Below are positions 1 to 7,284 of a stretch of 64,000 bases of DNA, in pieces. The DNA is from Gracilibacillus caseinilyticus (GTDB taxonomy: Bacteria > Bacillota > Bacilli > Bacillales > Amphibacillaceae), in NCBI RefSeq assembly GCF_022919115.1, contig NZ_CP095072.1:1240001-1304000 (forward strand). The letters run 5' to 3'. The notes beneath the pieces are model-generated. The model did not search any database. It saw only the letters and a program-made list of their open reading frames with translations, and was not told where the DNA came from. The position numbers and the translations under genes were made by a program. How positions within the stretch are numbered: the stretch's first letter is position 1; the number at the start of each line of letters is the position of its first letter.

Positions 1-2
1 TT

Positions 3-257
3 TTAATCCTATTATTAGTACCAGATATTTCAATGCTTGGATATTTATATAATAATAAGGTTGGTGCTATGCTTTATAATTTGTTTCATACATACAGTTT
101 ATCGATTGGTGTTGTTATCTGTGGACTAATATTATCAAACCAAACTATCTTGGCAGTCGGATTAATATGGTCAGCCCATATTGGAATGGATAGGATGATA
201 GGATATGGATTAAAGTATCCAACAGAATTTAAAGACAATCATTTCAATCGTGTTTAA
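3..257 (+). CDS. DUF4260 family membrane protein (5' end outside window)
   Basis: The reading frame is open to the left edge, so only the C-terminal ~84 residues are visible; the in-frame ATG at 33 is internal. The visible part has the DUF4260 pattern: a VPD..MLGYL stretch, an HTYS segment, a hydrophobic helix, then W-S-A-H-I-G-M-D-R and GYGLKYP near the end. DUF4260 proteins are small (about 110-130 aa) multi-pass membrane proteins of unknown function. A strong hairpin terminator follows about 75 bp downstream. Family assignment is from remembered motif pattern and is fairly secure; no function is claimed. Confidence 0.75.
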   Translation, partial: LILLLVPDISMLGYLYNNKVGAMLYNLFHTYSLSIGVVICGLILSNQTILAVGLIWSAHIGMDRMIGYGLKYPTEFKDNHFNRV

Positions 258-332
258 TATTCTTTACTTGAATAAGTAGGGCTTTTTCACGAACGGATGC
301 TTCAGTTGAAGAAGAAAATTAAATAATATGAT

Positions 333-364
333 AAAAACGCTCAGAAAATCTGAGCGTTTTTGTT
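333..364 (+). terminator. Rho-independent terminator after DUF4260 gene
   Basis: The sequence aaaacgctcagaaaatctga continues as a perfect inverted repeat (AAAACGCTCAG / CTGAGCGTTTT) with a very small loop. It ends in a T run on the plus strand and is preceded by an A run, so it could also stop transcription coming from the right. Confidence 0.85.
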
Positions 365-486
365 TGCTGTTTATACTGCGAAATATATGCTAATCATTGT
401 GTTATTTCTATTGTTATTAGCATTTTTCTCTCCCATCCGTTACTTTCCATACCTTATTATAACGTTCTTGTTCACTATTCCTTACA

Positions 487-1617
487 TCACTGATAATTAA
501 TAATCGACGGATTCGGATCAAGCTTCAATACTTCTTCCGGACTTAGAACAGGATTATCTTTATCATAAAAGATTTTAAAGCCGCCGTATTGCACAGCCTC
601 ATTCCGTACGAATTTGCGATAGAGTGACTTCTTCGTGGATGCATCACCCCATCCATCATAGTTCAACGCGACTTCGACGTTTTCGGTCGGCTGGATGGCT
701 TCTTTGTTTGTTAGTGCGCCGTCTATGAACTGGTGGACGAGGACGATTTTATCTGGTAAATTATTTTCTTCTACCATGTTCGTGAGATAGTCGACTGCTT
801 TTTGTACTTCCGCACCATTCACTTGACCTAGGTCGATTCCCGGTGTTTCTCCTTCTTCTACATGGAATTCGGTATCAATGGCCAGGTGGACGTAAGGGAG
901 CTTCAACCATTTCTCCAGTAATTTCACTTGATTCAGGACAGAGTCTGTTCCCAGCTGAACATCCAGCATTAGTAGCGCTTTATTTTCCTTTGCAAGCTTG
1001 GCATATTCGTCAATTTGCTCTGGTGAAGTCATGTGATAGTACTTCCCTTCAGATCCAGGATCCCGCTGCGCTACCGTTGAAATTAGCTCAATCGTTGGAA
1101 TTGCAGGACGGGATGGGTCGGCATCTGAATACGCCTGTGTCTGTTCTTTTAGCTTTTTCATGAGCTCTTTGGGTTCCATTTCGCCAAGAATCCCCATATT
1201 GGTAGAATTCGGGTGACCATAATAGGCGACAAGTCGATGGTCCTTCAGTGGTCCGTCGGTTTGATCCTCTGCACCTTTTACCAAGGTTTCACCTACTGGC
1301 ACCATTCTTGTACGATCTTCTCCATGAGCTTCGGCGCTCGGCATCTTTTCTAGCTCTTCTTCCGATAATTTATCTTGAAGAGACGTGGCATCTGCAGCTG
1401 GCTCTAGTGGTTCGTAAGGCTGAGGTGGCTTCGTTTCTTCTTCTTTTTCTTGTGGTTCTTCTGTTTCGTTCGTTTCTTCCTTCTTGTCTGTGGTGTCTTC
1501 TTCCGATTGCGTATTTTCGTTTTTCTCTCCCTTCTTGCTAGTAGAAGCGTCCTCTGAACAAGCGACAAGGAAAAAGACAAGGAGTACGCCAGAGAATAGC
1601 ATGGATAATTTTTTCAT
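487..1617 (-). CDS. Secreted lipoprotein with predicted barrel-like domain, function unknown
   Basis: A 376-aa protein with a lipoprotein signal peptide (lipobox LVAC, C20), then a 70-residue Glu/Lys/Thr-rich linker typical of exported Bacillaceae lipoproteins, then a ~270-residue globular domain. That domain has the feel of an alpha/beta or TIM barrel: ..VAYYGHP.., PTIELISTVAQ, ALLMLDVQLG, HLAIDTEFHV, KIVLVHQFIDGAL and ALNYDGWGD look like successive strands ending in acidic or His residues. I do not recognise a named family. The ATG at 1617 is chosen over a GTG at 1626 because the Shine-Dalgarno AAGGAAG overlaps that GTG and lies 8 nt upstream of the ATG. It stands alone, divergent from the next gene. 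Confidence 0.8.
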   Translation of the reverse strand: MKKLSMLFSGVLLVFFLVACSEDASTSKKGEKNENTQSEEDTTDKKEETNETEEPQEKEEETKPPQPYEPLEPAADATSLQDKLSEEELEKMPSAEAHGEDRTRMVPVGETLVKGAEDQTDGPLKDHRLVAYYGHPNSTNMGILGEMEPKELMKKLKEQTQAYSDADPSRPAIPTIELISTVAQRDPGSEGKYYHMTSPEQIDEYAKLAKENKALLMLDVQLGTDSVLNQVKLLEKWLKLPYVHLAIDTEFHVEEGETPGIDLGQVNGAEVQKAVDYLTNMVEENNLPDKIVLVHQFIDGALTNKEAIQPTENVEVALNYDGWGDASTKKSLYRKFVRNEAVQYGGFKIFYDKDNPVLSPEEVLKLDPNPSIINYQ

Positions 1618-2060
1618 GTTGTTCACTTCCTTATGTATAGTTTTTCTACTATCTTGCTAATATTTCCCTAAATTCAATAAGTTTAACAGAATAATAGAAA
1701 TTTTAATAGTATTGATAGAAGATTACTTTCGAAAAGTTTATAACTTAGGAGGAGGAAAAGTATAAGGAATTTTTTCTTTCATCAAATCACAAGCCAGATA
1801 AAAGAAAATGATATCTAATCATAAGATCGGTGAAAAACCTATCTCTCAAGCCTTTTCTCGCAAGCACAATACAAGGAAAATAATCACTTTGTTATATAAT
1901 CATGCAGGTGTAGAGAATAATGATTATTCGTGAAACGCTCCCCTTCTAACAAGCGCTTTCAAAAGTGATGAAAAAATGATTATATACATCATTAAAGCGC
2001 TTGCTTATGATAGAGGTGTACAAGGTAAATCAATGAACATAAAAAATAGGAGGGTTTCAT
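1618..2060. other. Intergenic region between divergent lipoprotein genes
   Basis: This stretch of about 440 bp holds both divergent promoters. The right part carries two cre-like boxes (annotated separately). A strong AGGAGGAGG motif near 1748 is not followed by a usable reading frame. A 41-codon frame at 1808-1933 lacks a ribosome site and resembles nothing known to me. Confidence 0.5.
1948..2007. promoter_or_regulatory. Two CcpA (cre)-like boxes upstream of the LplA-like gene
   Basis: Two copies of AAGCGCTT lie about 44 bp apart. The first, read on the minus strand, is TGAAAGCGCTTG, and the second is TTAAAGCGCTTGCT. Each matches about 11 of 14 positions of the cre consensus TGWAANCGNTNWCA. 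Their position 55-110 bp before a sugar-binding lipoprotein gene fits carbon catabolite control. Confidence 0.5.
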
Positions 2061-3554
2061 TTGGCTAAGTGGAGTAAAGCGTTAGGAATATTGCTATTAC
2101 TTTTCATATTTGCATTAACGGCTTGTAATAGCGAAGAAAGTACTTCAGGTGATCAAGTTGATGAGGACGGCACATACTCTTTTACTATGATGGCCAACCT
2201 GCACACACCAGAGGTACCTGAAGAGAAGGTACTAAATAAAATAGAGGAGAAAACCAACACAGATATAGAAATACAGTGGGTGCCTGATAATAACTATGAA
2301 GACCGTCTGAATACGGCTTTTGCAACTAGTTCATTACCTGATGCTGTGTTCCTTAAGAATCAGACTTCTTTTGTTCAATTCCGCGATGCCATGGAAGATG
2401 GACAATTTTGGGAAGTAGGAAAATACTTAGATGAATTTGAGAACTTATCTAAATTAAAGGACAATATTCTGGATAATACACTTGTAAATGGCAAGCAGTA
2501 TACCTTATACCAAGGTCGTCCTCTATCAAGACAAGGCATAATCTACCGTAAGGATTGGGCGGAAAATTTAGGATTGGAAGCTCCGACCACAACGGAAGAA
2601 TTTATGGAAATGGCAAGAGCATTTACAGAGGATGACCCAGATAGCAACGGGAAAGATGATACCTTTGGTGTAACCGACAGAAGTGACTTAGTATATGGAG
2701 CATTTAAAACCGTTTCCTCTTGGTTTGGCACACCTAATAATTGGGGAGAAAAGGATGGAAAGCTTCTTCCGGAATTCATGTTTGATGAATACATTCAAAC
2801 GATGGATTTCTTTAGAGAAATGCACCAAAACGGTTATATTAATCAGGACTTTCCAGTAACAAGTAAGCCTGATCAACAAGAATTCTTTAAAAACGGAACA
2901 GCTGGTATATACGTAGGCTCAATGGGAGATGTTCAGAGCCTGTACGAAGATGCTGTAGCACTTAATCCAGACATTCAATTTGGTGTGCAAAATAAAATTG
3001 CTGGACCAGATGGCGAATACGGTATTTGGGCGATTCCTGGTTATGGAAGCTTAGTCATGTTCCCTAAAAGCTCGGTAGAAACAGAAGAAGAATTAAAGAA
3101 AATACTAGGCTTCTTTGACAAAATGATGACACCAGAAATTGCAAACCTTAGCTACTGGGGAATAGAAGGGGAGCATTATTCCGTAAAAGATGGAAGAGCT
3201 TTACCTGTTGATGACAACGAATTAACTAATCGGGAAGTGAAACCGTATCAGTCGATTTTGATCGGTGAACCAGAAACAAATGGGCGTTATGAAGGATATT
3301 TCGATTTAGATGTCAAAGCGCAAGCAGAAAATTTAACGAAAGAGAATGAAAAGTACTTGATTGAGGATCCGACCGTACCACTATACTCTGAAACATTTGC
3401 TAATGATGGTGCAAGACTTCAATCTTACATTACAGATGCAACTAATCAATACATTCTTGGACAAATTGATGAGGAAGGATTCAAACAAGCAGTACAGAAA
3501 TGGCGAGATGAAGGCGGGAACGATATTATTGAGGAATATAATGCATCGAAGTAA
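2061..3554 (+). CDS. Extracellular sugar-binding lipoprotein, LplA/YtcQ-like (ABC importer)
   Basis: A 497-aa solute-binding protein. Signal peptide and lipobox LTAC (C22) anchor it to the outer face of the membrane. The mature protein follows the LplA pattern of the family-1 binding proteins: an MMANLHTPEVP start, a TNTDIEIQW strand, LNTAFATSSLPDAVF, and later R-K-D-W-A-E-N-L-G and DSNGKDDTFG, which resembles the Ca-binding-like loop common in this subfamily. LplA-type proteins usually bind oligosaccharides or uronides and work with two permeases. None are adjacent, so this is an orphan binding protein. The start is a TTG preceded by AGGAGGG at 8-nt spacing. Two cre-like sites lie upstream and a terminator follows. 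Confidence 0.88.
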   Translation: MAKWSKALGILLLLFIFALTACNSEESTSGDQVDEDGTYSFTMMANLHTPEVPEEKVLNKIEEKTNTDIEIQWVPDNNYEDRLNTAFATSSLPDAVFLKNQTSFVQFRDAMEDGQFWEVGKYLDEFENLSKLKDNILDNTLVNGKQYTLYQGRPLSRQGIIYRKDWAENLGLEAPTTTEEFMEMARAFTEDDPDSNGKDDTFGVTDRSDLVYGAFKTVSSWFGTPNNWGEKDGKLLPEFMFDEYIQTMDFFREMHQNGYINQDFPVTSKPDQQEFFKNGTAGIYVGSMGDVQSLYEDAVALNPDIQFGVQNKIAGPDGEYGIWAIPGYGSLVMFPKSSVETEEELKKILGFFDKMMTPEIANLSYWGIEGEHYSVKDGRALPVDDNELTNREVKPYQSILIGEPETNGRYEGYFDLDVKAQAENLTKENEKYLIEDPTVPLYSETFANDGARLQSYITDATNQYILGQIDEEGFKQAVQKWRDEGGNDIIEEYNASK

Positions 3555-3670
3555 TAGGAGCAACTTCCTCCTTTCCTGAACAGTAAGGATTTCATTACAA
3601 ATAAATTGCACAGAGAATCATTAGAGGACGCTTATCAGCTAGTGTTCATTGCAAAAAGACGCACTTTAAT

Positions 3671-3711
3671 AAGAGGCATTATCTTGTCAAAGAGATGCCT
3701 CTCTTTTTTTA
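3671..3711 (+). terminator. Terminator downstream of LplA-like gene
   Basis: Inverted repeat AAGAGGCATT...AGATGCCTCTC followed by a run of seven or more T. Confidence 0.85.
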
Positions 3712-3871
3712 TCGATAGTTTTTTATAAGCAGTTAAAACCCCCATCTTTTATCACCCACTTGTTACGGTCTATTCAATAATGTACATAAAAAAGACTTAC
3801 TGAGGACTTGCGAAACAAATGAATAGAAATAACTTCGCCCTTCTTTAGGTATCAAAGCAACCTTCTTAATG
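3712..3871. other. Intergenic, no gene seen
   Basis: This lies between converging genes. I searched the minus strand here for the small helix-turn-helix gene that usually follows DUF2975 genes and found no plausible frame. Confidence 0.5.
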
Positions 3872-4348
3872 TCATACGATAAAATCATTTTCTGATTTAA
3901 TGGCTATAGCATTTTGTAATAATTTCTCAAGGACTGCAGAAAAGACAGCAATAATGGTTGAGGCAAAAATGATGATGAACCCGATAATGGCTATTCCGGG
4001 ATGCAACGCTTGTTGTGTGATAAGAAAAATGCTGCCTAAAACATATAAAGCACTAATAGTATTTGCACTGAATTTAATATACTTTAATGCCGTTACAGAC
4101 AGTTCAGAGAAAGCATTGTTATTGTTAATATAGTTTAAGAGCTTGAATGCCTGAAAGATAGCTATGAAAAATGGTATTGTCGTTACATACAAACCGATTA
4201 AAACCGGATAATGTAAGTGAGCATATTCTGGAAACATTCTAGTTGTATCATTGGCTAATTTAGGGAGTAAAAAAATACTTAATGAAATTACTATACTTCC
4301 AATAAGAAATATCGCTATCTTTAAAAAAAGTGTGGTACTTCGTTTCAT
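3872..4348 (-). CDS. DUF2975 family membrane protein
   Basis: A 158-aa protein with four predicted membrane helices (about residues 8-29, 46-68, 95-113 and 118-142), a short Lys/Arg-rich start (MKRST) and a charged tail. The layout and the N-N-N-N-A-F-S/..A..ALKYIKFSA region between helices 2 and 3 match DUF2975. In most firmicutes DUF2975 genes sit immediately upstream of a ~70-aa Cro/CI-type repressor (YozG type). No such gene follows here, so the pair is broken or the regulator is elsewhere. A strong A/T dyad lies upstream of the start. Confidence 0.75.
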   Translation of the reverse strand: MKRSTTLFLKIAIFLIGSIVISLSIFLLPKLANDTTRMFPEYAHLHYPVLIGLYVTTIPFFIAIFQAFKLLNYINNNNAFSELSVTALKYIKFSANTISALYVLGSIFLITQQALHPGIAIIGFIIIFASTIIAVFSAVLEKLLQNAIAIKSENDFIV

Positions 4349-4392
4349 AGAAATGACACCTCACCTATTTATTGATAATGTTAATTTAGCAC

Positions 4393-4419
4393 ATTATTTA
4401 TCGAAAAACAATAAATAAT
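4393..4419. promoter_or_regulatory. Palindromic A/T-rich operator candidate upstream of DUF2975 gene
   Basis: Perfect 9-bp inverted repeat ATTATTTAT...ATAAATAAT with a 9-nt spacer. A related half-site (CTATTTATTGATAAT) lies at about 4365-4379, nearer the gene. The arrangement fits a repressor operator over the promoter of the minus-strand gene. The cognate protein is unknown. Confidence 0.4.
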
Positions 4420-4471
4420 TATCATTTTTTAATTCGTTATTGTTGTTTTGTAAGACTGTTAACGGTTTGTT

Positions 4472-4487
4472 TGTTCCACGTGAAACC
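4472..4487. promoter_or_regulatory. Candidate parS site (ParB/Spo0J binding)
   Basis: TGTTCCACGTGAAACC matches the Bacillus parS consensus TGTTNCACGTGAAACA at every position except the last. The CACGTG core and both TGTT/GAAAC arms are intact. parS sites nucleate Spo0J/ParB spreading and SMC loading, and mostly lie in the origin-proximal part of the chromosome. This one is intergenic, 86 bp before the EIIA gene. Confidence 0.75.
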
Positions 4488-4572
4488 TTCTCCGTTTTAA
4501 ATAATGGTAGCAGGGAATAAATCACTATAACGAAAGAAAGCGATTTTAAAATGAAATGGGGAGGTACGTAAC

Positions 4573-5064
4573 ATGTTCAAAAATCTTTTTGGCAAAAAGG
4601 AAACTATCGAAACACTGTTAGCCCCTTTAACAGGTAAACTGGTAAACATGGAAGATGTACCTGATGAGATGTTCAGCAAGAAATTATTAGGGGATGGTCT
4701 TGCCATTGAACCAATGGAAGGGACAGTAGTTGCACCTGTGGATGGTGAGGTAGTGCAATTTTCGGATACAAAGCATGCGGTTGGCATTCAAAGCAAAAAT
4801 GGCTTGGAGCTGTTAATTCATATTGGCTTAGAAACCGTGGCATTGAAGGGTGAAGGCTTTGAAGGCCATGTCTCGCAAGGGGAGAAAGTGAAGGCAGGAG
4901 ATAAACTTGTCACATTTGATTTGCCATTTATTAAAGAAAAAGCAGACAGCATTATCTCACCAATCGTGATCACTAATTTTGTTGAGGTGGAATCGTTGAA
5001 AAAAAGTGAAGAAACGAACCTGGTGGCTGGGGAGTCTACATTGATGACGGTCAGCAAAAAGTAA
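4573..5064 (+). CDS. PTS glucose-type EIIA phosphocarrier (YpqE-like)
   Basis: A 163-aa stand-alone EIIA-Glc domain. It accepts phosphate from HPr and passes it to an EIIB domain of a sugar PTS in the cytoplasm. Family signatures are clear: the LLAPLTGKLV start, G-D-G-L-A-I-E-P, T-V-V-A-P-V-D-G-E-V, the auxiliary histidine H68 (KHAVGI) and the phosphorylated histidine H83 in LLIHIGLETV. The length matches single-domain EIIA-Glc (about 165 aa). The start has GGGGAGG about 8 nt upstream. No PTS permease is adjacent, so it must serve EIIBC proteins encoded elsewhere. Confidence 0.93.
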   Translation: MFKNLFGKKETIETLLAPLTGKLVNMEDVPDEMFSKKLLGDGLAIEPMEGTVVAPVDGEVVQFSDTKHAVGIQSKNGLELLIHIGLETVALKGEGFEGHVSQGEKVKAGDKLVTFDLPFIKEKADSIISPIVITNFVEVESLKKSEETNLVAGESTLMTVSKK

Positions 5065-5175
5065 TGAATGGATAATATAAACGATTAAGGAAATGGGAGC
5101 TGGATGATTTCAGTTCCTTATTCTTTGCACGTTAGGAAAGCATAAAATTTTAGCTTAAGGAATAAAAGTTAGGTT

Positions 5176-5197
5176 CTTATAATACGGATTATGTTAA
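5176..5197. repeat. Terminal motif of dispersed intergenic repeat
   Basis: CTTATAATACGGATTATGTT recurs with minor changes at 34649-34670 and 57412-57434, and in inverted orientation at 58468-58489. It may be the left end of a repeat unit that contains the 52-bp repeats at 5296-5450 and the core remnant near 5588-5650. Confidence 0.5.
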
Positions 5198-5295
5198 TTA
5201 AACTGTTTTATTTTGACAAATAGGATAGCTTCTTTTTGATGGATTGAAGGAAAAAGAACGGGTTCAGTGAGAGTAATTATTTAAACGCAACCCGG

Positions 5296-5450
5296 CCCAA
5301 TCGGACAAAATCGAGGGGGAGAAGTGAGCGATTGTCCGAAAGAAGAGCCCAATTGGACAAAATCAAGGGGGAGAAGCGGTCAAGTGTCCGATAGAACACC
5401 CTCAATCGTCCAAAACAAACAAATAAGCCGAGGCGTCCGATAGATAAAAC
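5296..5450. repeat. Tandem repeat, 52-bp unit, ~3 copies
   Basis: Two units beginning CCCAATCGGACAAAATC at 5296 and CCCAATTGGACAAAATC at 5348 are exactly 52 bp apart, and their GTCCGAAAG/GTCCGATAG segments (5334, 5386) are also 52 bp apart. A third, degenerate unit follows from about 5399. The same GTCCGAAAGAAGAGC wording returns at 15565. Confidence 0.8.
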
Positions 5451-5587
5451 ATTCGTCAGCACCAGCATCAACCAATCCTTTCATTCTCCATAAAAACTTG
5501 TTAGGACCGGGTGGTTTTTCTAATATGTATAGTAAGGATAGCCATTTTACTGACTATAGGAACTAGTTTGTTTCCTCTTATAGACAA

Positions 5588-5720
5588 CGATCAATATGCT
5601 TTCTTTTTCTTCACAAAGTTAGCTTCAGCTGTGCCCCACAGGACGCGAGAACCGATCGCCCAGCACATTGTCGATTTCAAAATGCCCCCTAAACTAATAA
5701 CGTAATCCTAGCATACTCCC
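5588..5720. repeat. Dispersed intergenic repeat, partial copy A
   Basis: It contains GATCAATATGC (shared with the copy near 24727) and TCACAAAGTTAGCTTCAGC plus GTGCCCCACAGGACGCG. The latter two are shared, in inverted orientation, with the copy at 51125-51215. The region 5065-5865 otherwise shows no convincing gene. Confidence 0.6.
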
Positions 5721-5835
5721 ACAAAATGATTTCCTCAATCCAAATGTTAAATATTCTCCATCAACCATAAATTATTGGATATTATATTAACTTTCTTGTA
5801 TTTTTAAGATTAATATCCTGTGAGATAATCCTTTT

Positions 5836-5849
5836 TGAAAGCGATAACA
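5836..5849 (+). promoter_or_regulatory. Perfect cre site before sugar operon
   Basis: TGAAAGCGATAACA fits all fixed positions of the CcpA consensus TGWAANCGNTNWCA. It lies 16 bp before the ATG of the binding-protein gene, so bound CcpA would block elongation or translation entry. This puts the whole operon under glucose repression. Confidence 0.85.
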
Positions 5850-5865
5850 AAATGGAGGGTTGATA

Positions 5866-7176
5866 ATGAGAATATGGAGCAAACACGTACTTTTAGGTAT
5901 TGTAATTTTATTAATCAGCTTCTTAGCAGCGTGCTCAGGAAGTGGTGAGGAGGCTTCCTCTGGAGAGGATACGAACAACGAGGATGCTGTTGAACTGACA
6001 TTCTGGAAATCTGAAGATATTGGCCGGGCCGATTATCAAGCATTTATGGATATCGTCGAGAAATTCGATAAAGAGCATCCGGACATTGATCTTCAAGTCG
6101 ATACGACGCCAAATGCTGATTATCGAACAAGATTAAACACACAGGCAGCAGGTGGACAGTTACCTGACATGTTCCAAGTATGGCCAGGTGCTGAGTTAGA
6201 ACCACTAGTAGAAGGTGAAGCGGTTCAGCCTATCAATAATATTATGGGCTATTGGACAGAAGAAACAGGGTTATTAGATCCAGAAGATTTTGAAGACTTC
6301 TCTGTTGATGGTAATGCCTATGCTGTTCCTGCCAACACGAATCCAACACACATGATTTTTTATGATAAAGATATGTTAGCCGATGCTGGATATGACAAGT
6401 TCCCAACAACCTATGATGAATTCCTTCAACTGATAGATGACCTGAAAGCAAATGATGTGACACCAATTGCGCTCGGAAACTCCGATGCATGGGTCCTGCA
6501 ATCCGTTTATATTTCTACCATCGCTGACCGATTTACCGGAAGTGATTTCCTCGAAGGTGTGGCAAATGGTAAACGAGCATTTACGGATGAAGATTTTGTG
6601 AAGTCATTAGGAGTCATCGATGAATTAGTGAAAAAAGGTGCCTTTAATGAGGACCTGAACACGATCGACAGTTCGCAAATGATTGATTATTTCCTTCAAG
6701 GAAAAACGGCGATGGTAATGGATGGGAACTGGGGTATTTCTGCAATTCTGGAAAACATGCCAGAAGATAAAAATGTTGGAGTAGCCATGATTCCTTTAAA
6801 TGATAAGAAAACAATGTCAACGGTGGCTGGAACAGGAGTGGCGATCAACAGTGAATTAGAAGGCGAAAAACTCGATGCAGCACATACCTTTTTAAAATAT
6901 GTTTACAACCAGGAGCTTTGGGAAGAGTTGATTAAAGTCGGGCGCCCGGTTATTGCGAATGTAGAGGTGCCTGAGGATGCAGATCTTCACCCACTGCAAC
7001 AAGAGATGCTCGACTTAATAGCGGAATCCGAACCAGCACCAGTATATGATGCGACACTGATACCGGCAGTAAATGATCAGTTAGAGAATGAACTGCAATC
7101 GATAACGGTTGGTGGTTCCACGCCTGAAGAGGCAGCGGAAAATATCCAGCGTGTACAAGAAAGTGAACAGAAGTAG
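5866..7176 (+). CDS. Carbohydrate ABC transporter binding lipoprotein (family 1)
   Basis: A 436-aa lipoprotein: signal peptide with lipobox LAAC (C23), Ser/Glu-rich linker, then a two-lobed binding-protein fold starting VELTFWKSED. Typical family-1 elements are the F-D-K-E-H-P-D-I-D-L strand, LNTQAAGGQLPDMFQ, G-K-T-A-M-V-M-D-G-N-W and G-V-A-I-N-S. It captures an oligosaccharide outside the membrane for the two permeases encoded 3.5 kb downstream. ATG 5866 has GGAGGG 7 nt upstream; an in-frame TTG at 5860 overlaps that site and is rejected. First gene of the operon, behind a perfect cre box and followed by an internal terminator that should make it the most abundant product. Confidence 0.92.
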   Translation: MRIWSKHVLLGIVILLISFLAACSGSGEEASSGEDTNNEDAVELTFWKSEDIGRADYQAFMDIVEKFDKEHPDIDLQVDTTPNADYRTRLNTQAAGGQLPDMFQVWPGAELEPLVEGEAVQPINNIMGYWTEETGLLDPEDFEDFSVDGNAYAVPANTNPTHMIFYDKDMLADAGYDKFPTTYDEFLQLIDDLKANDVTPIALGNSDAWVLQSVYISTIADRFTGSDFLEGVANGKRAFTDEDFVKSLGVIDELVKKGAFNEDLNTIDSSQMIDYFLQGKTAMVMDGNWGISAILENMPEDKNVGVAMIPLNDKKTMSTVAGTGVAINSELEGEKLDAAHTFLKYVYNQELWEELIKVGRPVIANVEVPEDADLHPLQQEMLDLIAESEPAPVYDATLIPAVNDQLENELQSITVGGSTPEEAAENIQRVQESEQK

Positions 7177-7183
7177 TAGATAG

Positions 7184-7219
7184 AAAAAGTAGAGTGTCTT
7201 ACGGGATACTCTACTTTTT
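7184..7219 (+). terminator. Terminator or attenuator between binding protein and sensor kinase
   Basis: AAAAAGTAGAGTGTC...GATACTCTACTTTTT forms a long stem followed by T. Such a partial terminator after a binding-protein gene usually lowers expression of the downstream genes. Confidence 0.75.
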
Positions 7220-7284
7220 GCACTTATGGATAATGTTATACTCTATTTATAAACAAACTCTGGATGAAATAGGGGTAATCAACA

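Noticed and set aside
843..1163. 106-codon plus-strand frame inside the lipoprotein gene
   Set aside because: Antisense shadow of a gene with a clear signal peptide and ribosome site.
1808..1933. 41-codon open frame with AGGAGGAGG about 50 bp upstream
   Set aside because: The ribosome-site-like tract is too far away, the product resembles nothing, and the frame overlaps the regulatory region of the LplA-like gene.
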